Assembly (NCBI GenBank): GCA_004380135.1
Contig: QXCR01000010.1
Span: forward strand, 372,001 to 436,000
DNA length: 64,000 nucleotides
From: Stemphylium vesicarium
Lineage: Eukaryota; Ascomycota; Dothideomycetes; Pleosporales; Pleosporaceae
Direction: 5' to 3'
The notes under the pieces are model-generated. The model saw only the letters and a list, made by a program, of their open reading frames with translations, was not told the origin of the DNA and searched no databases. Made by a program: the position numbers and the translations under genes. Of this stretch, positions 55,146 to 64,000 are shown one piece after another (position 1 is the first letter of the stretch; each line of letters begins with the position of its first letter).

Positions 55146-57927
55146 ATGGAGCGGATACGCGTCAGCAAGGTATGCGCTCTAGCATGCCTGGGCTGTCTAG
55201 TCTAACCACGCCTGCAGGTCGAAGGCGTATACCTCCTTCGGAGAGGCACACGGTTCGATGGCACCCTGCACCTCATGCCGCATCACTTGGTCTTCAGCTA
55301 CCTGCCCGCCCCGCCCGCAGATGCGCCTCCAGACTCGAAGCCGCCGCGGCAGAAAGAGGTGTGGATAACGTATCCTATGATCAACCACTGCAGCCTCAAG
55401 CCTTGTCCCCCAATCCTTCGCCAGGAGCCCTCGATCCGGATCAGATGCCGCGACTTCACCTTCTTCGCTTTCTTCTTCCCTGACGAGAAGAAGGCGCGTG
55501 ACGTATACGATAGCATACGGGCCTTGTCGTGCAAGCTCGGAAGACTGGACAAGCTCCTAGCCTTCAGCTACCAGCCCAAACCCCCAGAGGATCAGCAGGA
55601 TGGGTGGAACATATACGATGCGCGCCGGGAATGGAAGCGCTTGGGAATCAGCCCGAAAGACACGGAAAAGGGCTGGCGCATATCCGAAGTCAACGTGGAA
55701 TACAAGGTACATGGCATGCGACAACTACGGCTGGGACACTTCTTGACGAGTAGCACAGTATTCCGCAACCTATCCCGCCTTACTCGTCGTCCCTACAAAT
55801 GTCTCGGACAGTGTCCTCCGCTACGCCGGCGAGTACCGCTCCCGCCAACGTATACCCGCACTTGTCTACCGCCACCCTATCAACAACTGCTCCATCACCC
55901 GAAGTTCACAGCCTACGCCTGGGCTCCGCGGAAACCGCAATCCTCAAGATGAGCGACTTGTCGCAGCCATCTGGGCGACCAATCGTGGGTGGAAGCCTGC
56001 AAATACTCCTTCAGCTTCTGCCGAGTTCACTCCTGAAACCAGCGTCATGAGCCTGAGTGAGTCCAGCGCTAATACTTCTTTTGTCGGTGCAGGCGAGGGC
56101 ACTGTCAATGTCGGAAGGACCACTGTGGACGACCTGACTGCATCCTCGGAAACCGATCCCGATCTCCCCAAAGTATACGGAGCCCAGCAGCGAAACTTGA
56201 TTGTCGATGCCAGACCAACGGTGAACGCGTATGCAATGCAGGCTGTCGGCCTCGGCTCGGAGAAGATGGACTACTACCCTGGGGCAGAGAAGGCCTACCT
56301 TGGAATTGATAACATCCACGTGATGCGAAAATCTTTGGACACGGTGATTGAGGCTCTGAAGGAGTCGGATTTAGTGCCGTTTCCGCCCAACAGACAGTTG
56401 CTAGCAAAGAGCAATTGGATCAAGCACATTGCCAACATCTTGGATGGAACTGCACTGATAGCTCGCACAGTGGGCATAATGCACTCGCATGTCCTGATTC
56501 ACTGCTCAGACGGATGGGACCGCACAAGCCAACTGAGTGCTCTCAGTCAGATACTGCTGGACCCATACTACAGGACGTTAGAAGGTTTCATCGTACTTGT
56601 CGAGAAGGATTGGCTATCCTTTGGGCACATGTTCCGCCATAGGTCAGGATTTCTGAGTCACGAAAAGTGGTTTACCATTGAGAACGAGAAGATCGAGCGA
56701 AAACAAGATGGTTCAGGGGGCGGTAACCCCTTCGAGAATGCGCTTCGAGGTGCGCGCGGTCTCTTCAACCGCCACAACGAGTCGAACGAGTCGCTCAACC
56801 AGCTCCCAGAGACGAACCCCACAGAAAACGTCACAGACATCGCCGACACCGCTACCCCAAAGCCGGCGCAGATCGGCGCGGCAGAAGAGCATCGTGTCAC
56901 CAAAGTCAATGAGCTATCACCAGTCTTCCACCAGTTTCTTGACTGCGTATATCAGCTACACTACCAACATCCCACACGATTCGAGTTCAGCGAGCGCTTC
57001 CTTAGACGCCTGCTCTACCATCTTTACTCATGCCAGTACGGCACGTTCCTCTTCGACAATGAAAAGGAGCGTGTTGACTCAAGAGCCAACGAGCGAACCA
57101 GGAGCGTATGGGACTATTTCCTTTGCCGGAAACAAGAGTTCATGAACCCAAAGTATGATCCAGAGATAGATGATGCTGTACGCGGCAAGGAACGGATGAT
57201 TTTTCCACGGAAGGGAGAAGCGAGGTGGTGGGCTGAGTGCTTCGGCCGCACTGACGAGGAGATGAACGTTTTCGGACCTCAGGCGCCTCCGAATCTAACA
57301 CCACAAACAAGCAACGCAAGCAACGGGAGAAGCGGCACTAGCACGCCAATAGTACAGGAACCTATCATTACTGGCATTGAAACTGCGGAAGGGGCGACCG
57401 GGGCCGGCACCACTGTCCATCCTCCACCTACACATGCTGCCGGTGACCGCTCCCCCAGGGTCTCTAATACATCGAAACCGCTTGATGCTGCAGCCGCACT
57501 TGGCCAAGATCTCAGGCAAGGTGTGATGGCCAGCTTCGAAAGATTGGGTATCACCGGGAATGTGAGCGCGAGTAAAGGAACGAATCCAGCGGCGGGTAGC
57601 GGTAAACCAAGCGAAGACATCGCAAGAGAAGCAGTCAAACCAAGTTCAGACTTGAGTGAAGGTCTGGGGACAGGAGAGAAACTTGAAGAGGCTCCAAAGG
57701 ATGCTGCAAAAGATGTTGACGCGGTGGATACTGCACAGCCTGCAGTCGATAGCGCAGGAACTGACGCAGGCAAAGGTGTAGAGCATATCGCTGAACCAGA
57801 GTCAGCTCAAGACCCGGGTCTAGGCCTGGGAGCGGACATCGTCGAGAAGCAGCCTGAGAACAGGAGTCGCAGCCGCAAGCCAAGTCATAACCCAGAGGCG
57901 AAGGTGGTTGAGATGGAGATGCAATAA
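55146..57927 (+). CDS. YMR1: myotubularin-family phosphoinositide 3-phosphatase
   Basis: Dephosphorylates PtdIns3P (and PtdIns(3,5)P2) on endosomal and vacuolar membranes, controlling trafficking. Exons 55146-55169, 55218-55706 and 55759-57927 give 893 residues; introns are 48 and 52 nt. An N-terminal PH-GRAM region starts VEGVYLLRRGTRFDGTLHL. The phosphatase core has YSATYPALLVVP, YRSRQRIPALVYRHP, NNCSITRSSQPTPGLRGNR and the P-loop CSDGWDRT at residues 420-427, with the CX5R catalytic Cys and Arg intact. It is followed by LDPYYRTLEGF and KDWLSFGHMFRHRSG. An insertion (FNRHNESNESLNQL...) separates the last catalytic blocks. The roughly 210-residue Ser/Ala/Gly-rich tail is probably disordered. 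Active-site residues indicate a live enzyme rather than a pseudophosphatase. Confidence 0.95.
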
Positions 57928-59532
57928 CGATGATGGAGGCTGGCCGGTAGTTGACGAGTGAACTTATCATGATAAATGCATTGGATGATACCCCCCTTGG
58001 CCTTTATGCTGCGTGTTGGCCTATACGTGCGTTTCATGCTAGGTGTTTGTCCCATTCGATTGCTGGTGTTGTCGTAGCCGAGTGGAAGACGGCACGCCGC
58101 AATTCTACAAGATGAGCTATCAAGCTCTCGCTTCTCCTCTATTGTGGGAGTCTGCTGGATGTTCAGAAGAGACGGGTTGCAATAGCCTAGCTTCTTTTCG
58201 ACATGGTTACCTCGTGTGGGTACTACGTTGCAGCTCAAAGATGGCCATTATGAACGCTCAAATGCCCCAGAAAGACTATGCTCGCGATGCAGTAGTTGTA
58301 GAAGGGATTGCACATGCGGCGCCATCGTCATTGGTTGACTTTCTAAGATATAGATCCCCGAGCTATTTCCTACCTAGGCGCGTAAGCGTTTCATGTGCAC
58401 GCCGTAGAATCCGATGCGAATTCTCTTGCTTGTTCGACTTAAGGCCTTCTGGCCAGGAAGATCGGCAGAGTGCTCGGTGTGGCATCAGAAGCTGCCTGCC
58501 CGTTGAACTGTAGATGTACGGATTGCTGTAGTAATCAACTGCGCAGAGTGAACTCAGGCTAGACATGAAAACGCCAAACCACATGCAAAAGCAAGCATAT
58601 CGTGTTATGTGTGCAAAGACATTGTGATGACTCCTGGCTTTGTATTGCTTTGTGTTGAAGATCACAAATACCAGTGATGAGAATTGACTATGCATACCTG
58701 ACGTTGGTCACCTCTCGTTGATGAGCCTCTGTCTTCGACTTGGAAGGTTTAACAGATCCACAAAAGGCATCAGTTAGCTTCTCCGCCGATGCTGAGTGAG
58801 TGAATTCGGATCATTCCACCATCGTCGATGGTGTGTTGCTTCCGTGAAGAATTTTGAAATTGTACTGAGCGTTACGTCACGCTATTTGGCGGGTGGTCTG
58901 TTTGTTCACGGGCCAAGACGTTGCGTAGACCGTGGTAGGGGTTGAGGCGCCAAACGAGGTCGTCTTGACTGGCGGAGCGGGCCCCAACCTTGGCGGAGCA
59001 TCAGCGGGAAGGCTAGCGGCTACAGGGATGCGGCTGAGAATCTGCAAAATGGCATGTGTTCCTGGTGCGAAGTAGTAGGGCTGGTGATGCGGGGAGCCAG
59101 AGGTGTCTTGCTCTCTGAGTTGTATCCCTGTTGTCGCTGACTCTTATCATCAACGCCGTGCAGATGCCCCTGGTCGCTGGTCACAATGCCTTAGGCAAAC
59201 CTGCTTTGGCGACCCGGCGTGTCGCACTCGTGCAGCCCAGCTGGATCCCTCGTCAATTGATGAATTCATCGTCGCTCAGATGCATTGCGGAGCGAAAAGA
59301 AAACAACTATTAGGTTAGCAAGACATGGAAGTCAACACATCATTCGTGTAAATACCGCACATGCTTTCGGAGGGCAAGAGTGCCCGTTTTCAGATGCCAT
59401 TTGGCTGCATGCTACTGAAGTCGGTGGCGCAGTGGTGCGTCCAGTCTGATGTATAAAGTCATCACAGCTCCCTAATGTTCGAATCACACACCCTCAAAAC
59501 CATGTAAAGTCACATCTGACTTCCACGTACAA
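57928..59532. other. intergenic
   Basis: 1.6 kb with frames of at most 156 codons (58043-58513) that show no domain. Contains the promoter region of the downstream broken C2H2 gene. Confidence 0.55.
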
Positions 59533-60546
59533 ATGTCCGCCTCATTTCCATTTCTCTCCATGACCCACAATGGCTATGGCTACTTTGGCTGTGTGGCCCA
59601 CGATGCTGACGAATGCGATCTCTCATGCGTATACCGCCTCAACCCCATGTTGAGCCGAGTCCACATTTCCGCTGCACGTAAGTCGTCAAGGTCGTGCTTT
59701 ATGATGAGATCATAACGAAGACCTAGCCTCTCCGTTTATTCATACTTCGGTATCAGGCCAAGGCAATTCCGATCCCCCACAGTCTTTCTTCGACATTCGT
59801 ACCGTCACGGGGCCTGGGTCTCGCATAGATGAACGTCTAGCCGGGACCGACCCTATGACTGATACACACATGGCTTTACATGCAGAGAACGGCTATTCCA
59901 AGTCAGCATACAGACATGATGTACTTCCAAACTTGGGTAGTGGGTATGGAGATGTCGGGATCACTCCTCAACCTTTGGTGCCTCGTTTCCGGCACGTCGA
60001 TTCAAAGGGCAGCAGCATGTACGGAATGAATTCGATGGCTCTCTTCGTGTTTTCTGACGGATTCGTAGTAGCACCAGCCCACATCATGCCTCGGACAGCA
60101 CAGGCCACAGCGTCTGGTCTACACTCCAAGCTCCTGATCACTTCGTCTTGCAACACCAACTCCGCGATGGCGTACCAAAAACGGATAGACCTTCGGTTTT
60201 CAGAAACACCACTTCGTTATGCGATCCGCACCTGTATGAGCGGCCTCTCCCAGCAGCCCCACTGCACGAACTAAGTATCAACGTCAACATCGGCACCATC
60301 ACTAGCACACCTGACCTTGATAACATTATTTTCAGATGCAGCGAGCCCGACTGCGATAGCAAGACCTTCAATCGTTGGTAGGAGCTCCGGAGGCACTACA
60401 ACGGCGCGTATACGGCGCAAGGATTGGGTGATAGATTCTGGTGCGAGGTACCGGGCTGCGAGCGGAGCGTTTATGGAAATCGACCGTTTCCTAGGCAGGA
60501 CAAGCTGAAGGACCATGCTCAAAAGGTACACGGTGCGGCCGTTTGA
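59533..60546 (+). pseudogene. C2H2 zinc-finger protein gene with an in-frame stop
   Basis: Three exons fit (59533-59677, 59757-60018, 60069-60546) with introns of 79 nt (GTAAGT...TATCAG) and 50 nt (GTACGG, CTGAC branch, CGTAG). They give a 294-codon frame broken once, by TAG at 60379-60381 (codon 240). The stop falls in the zinc-finger region: CSEPDCDSKTFNRW, stop, ELRRHYNGAY, then a complete finger CEVPGCERSVYGNRPFPRQD...HAQKVH (C-x4-C, H-x4-H). Fingers of this CEVPGCxRS form are common in filamentous fungi, in proteins of unknown role. The N-terminal part is Ser/Gly/Pro-rich with no domain. Without read-through the product loses both fingers, so I call a recent pseudogene or truncated allele. 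Confidence 0.6.
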
Positions 60547-61682
60547 TATATTTCTTGTTCGAAATGATGCTGGTAATGCGGTTCCGAACACTGTAACGAC
60601 CGGAAGAAATGAATGATCGTGTCAAATCTGTCTCCTCTACCGTGATGTATGGTCAACAATCAAGAAGCAATGAGCCAGTATGCGTGTACTGATTGGATAC
60701 AGAGCTTTGTAGAGCGGGGAGACCAAGTGATTTGCATCACAGAAAGAGGTGTGACTGCTTACGATACGTGTCTTGTGAATGGTACCATGGTATATTCGTT
60801 TGTATTAGCATTTGGTACCTGGGAATAGTGAGCTGTGTCGGGCCAAGGCGTAGTGCAGCGGATGAATGACATTGCATCAAGACCCGTATCTGCAAACACC
60901 AAACGCTCGACCGAGCAAGTTTTGTTACTTGAGTGGTGGTCATTAGGTGTAGTCAGGCCATCGAAGGGGCAAACCGGGTAGCAAGATGCGTAAGCGCCCA
61001 TAGACTTTGTTTCCAAACAAGGGAATTTCTGGTTTCAGCAAGATCTAGAAGGGCTTCGGCCAATGCCAAGGCTGAGTTGACAGGTCGAATGAGTCGGATA
61101 AACGCCAGCTGTAAGTATACTGATTTCAGTACATGTATCCTAAGGCTGTGTTGAAGCAAGTCTAGGGGCGGCCGACACCGATCAGAATGTAGGTTAGGAA
61201 CAGCCTGCCTCGGAAAGAATTGCATGTCTGGTCACAGCCGTAGTCAGCTATGAGCACGTGCATTCTTCGATGTTTGTGTTCGTAGAAATGAACAACATTA
61301 AAGCCATTGCCTCAAGAAAACGATAGTGAAGAGTATTGCCGTGGTAAGAATGACAAAATGTGGGGTCGGTCATTCGATCGCGCCTGACAACATTGTTTCC
61401 GCGAATCGTAGAATCCAACTCCGCTAAAGCCTTGTACTGGTCAGCTCATTAAAGTAAAAGTTGGACATGCTATCCGGGTTTTCTATGTAAAGAAAGGATC
61501 GAAGTACTCTTTGGTGATGTGTAGGAGTAATAGACTCTCTCAGCCGATCAGCAGGGCCCGTTTTCGCGTTAGTAATCCAAGAGCTTGGGCCCAGTGACGT
61601 TTTCCATCGTCCTCGGCAATCCACCTTTCGCCCTCTCCAAGTGCAATTGCCGTACCGACATAGACTCTACACAGACCTCACA
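60547..61682. other. intergenic
   Basis: 1.1 kb; nothing recognised on either strand beyond the promoter of the next gene. Confidence 0.6.
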
Positions 61683-62741
61683 ATGGCGTCCTCAAGACTT
61701 GTCGCCCGCTCATCGCGAGCCTTTCTCACTCTCCAGCGCACCCAATGCCGTGCTTTCAGCGTTTCTACCCTTCGCAACGGCGAGTTCGATGCTCTTAACA
61801 AGCGCACAAATGACACCTCGGAAACGTACCGTAAATACCAAATCGAGAGGCCTCTAAACCCTCATTTGACCAACACTACTTCCACCATTGCCAACGAGAT
61901 GCCTTCAATTGGCGAAGACGCTGCCCCACCTGAATTGATCACCAATGCAGACGCCAAGTTCGCGCCCAAGGACTCCGTACCTGAGAATACCGAGCGCATG
62001 ACCGGTGGTACGCAGAGCAGCAAGTCCCAAGATGTTAGCGGGAACAACAGCGAGTTGGGCGTTGGCGAGATGGAGGGCGCGAAGTTCAAGGTTGAGCCGA
62101 TAAAGAGGACGGGCGAGGACCCGAACACGATGCGTGCGAGGTTATTATGTCCGTTCCTACAATTTCCCGTCTCCACTCCCAGATGACCACTACAGTCATT
62201 TACATCAATCAATGTCCAGTGACAAAGGACGCTTGCTAACGACAACATAGATCAGAGCCGCAAGAGGGGAACCCTAGAAAGTGATCTCCTTCTCAGCACC
62301 TTCGCCGACGCCCACCTCAGCACCATGTCCCCTTCCTTAATGCAGCAATACGACACTTTCCTCGACGAGAACGACTGGGACATCTACTACTGGGCAACAC
62401 AAGAACCCACGCCTACATCGCGCGAGACGGCTGAGGGTGGTGGTTCGGCCATGTCAACCCCCAATGCACAGGGCATTGATGCGGCGGCGCAGACGAAGTT
62501 GCCTGAGAAGGACGAGCGCAAGAGGGACCCTGGAGAGGGCGAGTGGGCCCAGACTATCGGTACATTCAAGCCAGCCTACCGGCCTGTGCCCAACAGATGG
62601 AAGGGAAGCGAGATTCTCAGCCTACTCAGGAAGCACGTCAACGAGAGGAAGGCAGGCGGTGTCATTGAAGGCGAAGGCGAGAAGCCACAGCAAGGTAAAG
62701 GTCTGGGCATGATGCCTGAGATCAAGAACTTTGACCAGTAA
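61683..62741 (+). CDS. SDH5: succinate dehydrogenase assembly factor 2 (Sdh5/Emi5), mitochondrial
   Basis: Mitochondrial matrix factor needed for covalent FAD attachment to the flavoprotein subunit of complex II. Exons 61683-62148 and 62251-62741 give 318 residues. The N-terminus (MASSRLVARSSRAFLTLQRTQ...) is Arg/Ser-rich without acidic residues, a clear presequence. The conserved core is NTMRARLLYQSRKRGTLESDLLLSTFA, then MQQYDTFLDENDWDIYYWAT, the SDHAF2 hallmark. Family members are about 150-300 residues; here long low-complexity stretches precede and follow the core. The 102-nt intron has the unusual donor GTCCGT; the acceptor AACATAG joins in phase to restore LLYQSRKRGT. The next gene is convergent, about 100 bp away. 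Confidence 0.94.
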
Positions 62742-62848
62742 ATGGTCGAATTTCCGGCTGTACGTCGGCTATAGTAAATATGCACACTGAACGCTTTCTC
62801 ATACAATCTTCCCTCTCTTTCCAGTCTTGCTGCTCTCAGCCAAACAGT

Positions 62849-63925
62849 CTAGATTGATCCAAACACGGCCAGACTGCTCATAACCTTGCCATCATCACCA
62901 ACCATCAAATTCCACCCACAGCTGCTACCCAACCCCGCATTATCTATCCACGCCGGCTCCCAATAAAACAAGCCGGTACCCTTTCCACCCGGCACAGCAG
63001 TAACCCTCTTCGCAACCTCCTTCATCCACGTCGTCTGCCCATCCGCCGAGATTGGAATACTCTTCGTATCCGCGGGGAAAGCATATTCGGGATTCGGGCA
63101 ATAACTCGGCCAATTTGTCTCGACAACCTGAACCTCCTTCCCATACGTGTTCGCCATGTTACTCAGCGACGCGCCCAGCGCGGCGAGGGTAGCGTCTTGG
63201 TTGTAAAAAGGGTAGTAGCTCACGCCCTGGACGTCAAAGTCGGACAGCGAGAGCCCGCCACCGGAGCCGAGAACGAGATCGTACCACCACTTCTGCGTCT
63301 CCCAGTTCCAGCCGTTGTCGAGATGGATCATGATTTTGGGCTTGGGCGACATGCTGGATTCTTTGATGGCTTTGCTGGCGGATTTGAGGAGCGCGGCTAC
63401 GTTGGCAGGTCCGCCTGTGTTGGACAGCTTGCCCACGGGGAAGAGCAGGCCGGGCGTGATTTCATTGCCGATGCTGACGAGCTTGAGTTGCACGCCGTTC
63501 TTCTGGAATGTGTCGAGTACGTTCTTTGTGTAGTCGTAGACTTGCTTGACGAGCGCGTCTTTGGCTAGACTCTGCCATGCCGCTGGCGTCACTTGCTTGC
63601 CTGGATCCGCCCAGTTGTCGCTGTAGTGGAAATCTAGGTATACCCCCAATCCGGCGGCTTTTGCGCGCTTGGCCAGTTTGACGTTGTAGTCGAGGTTGTA
63701 GTTGCCGTCGGATGGGTTCACCCATATGCGCTGACGGACGGTGTTCACGCCGCTGGACTTGAGGATGGTCTCGAGTGGTTGTACGGTACCCGCGGCATTT
63801 TTGTACTTCTTGCCTGCAGCTTCTTCGATAGGGAGGGAAGACCAGTCTACACCTTTGTAAGGGAGCGCAGCGAACACGGTACTGCTTGCGCAGAGCAGCG
63901 TCGAAAGAAGAGATGTGAGGCGCAT
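62849..63925 (-). CDS. secreted arabinogalactan endo-beta-1,4-galactanase (GH53)
   Basis: Cleaves beta-1,4-galactan side chains of type I arabinogalactan (pectin hairy regions) outside the cell. A single exon gives 358 residues from the Met at 63925. A further 21 in-frame codons upstream are rejected because the chosen Met starts a classical signal peptide, MRLTSLLSTLLCASSTVFA, before LPYKGVDWSSL. GH53 motifs: VNTVRQRIWVNPSDG, YLDFHYSDNWADPGKQ, the acid/base Glu155 in LVSIGNEITPG and the nucleophile Glu269 in VVETNWPSYC, then FYWEPAWIDN and a C-terminal SCGWNLMV. Length matches Aspergillus GalA. Such genes are usually induced by galactan-derived sugars; only about 75 bp of promoter are in the window. 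Confidence 0.96.
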   Translation of the reverse strand: MRLTSLLSTLLCASSTVFAALPYKGVDWSSLPIEEAAGKKYKNAAGTVQPLETILKSSGVNTVRQRIWVNPSDGNYNLDYNVKLAKRAKAAGLGVYLDFHYSDNWADPGKQVTPAAWQSLAKDALVKQVYDYTKNVLDTFQKNGVQLKLVSIGNEITPGLLFPVGKLSNTGGPANVAALLKSASKAIKESSMSPKPKIMIHLDNGWNWETQKWWYDLVLGSGGGLSLSDFDVQGVSYYPFYNQDATLAALGASLSNMANTYGKEVQVVETNWPSYCPNPEYAFPADTKSIPISADGQTTWMKEVAKRVTAVPGGKGTGLFYWEPAWIDNAGLGSSCGWNLMVGDDGKVMSSLAVFGSI

Positions 63926-63990
63926 AGTAGCCGCGCTGTAGGGAACCGAGAACGAGGATGAATATGTCACTTCTTCACCAGTGAACACGC

Positions 63991-63998
63991 TTTATATA
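63991..63998 (-). promoter_or_regulatory. TATA box of the GH53 galactanase gene
   Basis: TATATAAA on the minus strand about 66 bases upstream of the ATG, a position and sequence suited to an inducible secreted-enzyme gene. Confidence 0.6.
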
Positions 63999-64000
63999 CT

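Noticed and set aside
58043..58513. 156-codon plus-strand frame after the myotubularin gene
   Set aside because: Starts just downstream of the 3' end of the gene, shows no domain and no homologous-looking blocks.
1..64000. CRISPR arrays, bacterial operons or prophage signals
   Set aside because: No direct-repeat/spacer pattern, and gene structure is eukaryotic with spliceosomal introns throughout.

Overview
The window is nuclear DNA of a filamentous ascomycete (Pezizomycotina). Most genes carry several introns of about 45-130 nt with GTRNGT donors, CTAAC/CTGAC branch sites and YAG acceptors. The gene set is that of a mould: PacC, a TeaR-like prenylated polarity protein, a Grr1-type F-box protein, an XlnR-family regulator, a GH53 galactanase and a pyruvate decarboxylase. 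A Dothideomycete, probably a pleosporalean, is my inference from the style of the lineage-restricted families (a Ulp1-like protease relic and a CEVPGCERS-type C2H2 relic). No sequence search was possible.

Layout. 1-5.2 kb: 3' part of a pyruvate decarboxylase gene, a 113-residue four-helix membrane protein, and a Grr1-like F-box/LRR protein. 7-10.3 kb: an Ark1/Prk1-type actin-patch kinase. 11-14 kb: ribosomal protein S12 and a TeaR-like CaaX protein. 15.6-19.4 kb: a ferric-reductase-type oxidoreductase, divergent from a nucleoside hydrolase with a 15-nt micro-exon. 22.5-30.6 kb: PacC, a small GRGGAGN-repeat protein, a basic nuclear-looking protein with LKRTQSK repeats, and a membrane-anchored UBL/BAG co-chaperone. 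31-32.7 kb: a broken Ulp1-like cysteine protease gene, followed by 4.8 kb without a recognisable gene. 37.5-44.8 kb: a Gfo/Idh/MocA oxidoreductase and a DapA-family aldolase, divergent from each other, next to an XlnR/AraR-like zinc-cluster regulator. This looks like a small sugar or sugar-acid catabolic locus. 44.8-49.3 kb: a second gene-poor stretch. 49.3-51.5 kb: a Ure2-like glutathione transferase with unusually long introns. 52.4-57.9 kb: branchpoint-binding protein SF1/BBP and the myotubularin phosphatase Ymr1. 59.5-60.5 kb: a C2H2 gene interrupted by a stop codon inside the zinc-finger region. 61.7-64 kb: succinate dehydrogenase assembly factor 2 and a secreted GH53 endo-galactanase.

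Most genes are unrelated housekeeping or regulatory genes. The only convincing functional grouping is the oxidoreductase, aldolase and XlnR-like regulator set, which may break down a plant-wall sugar derivative. The two gene-poor stretches and the two broken genes mark the faster-evolving parts. All exon boundaries were set by hand from splice motifs, reading phase and family continuity.
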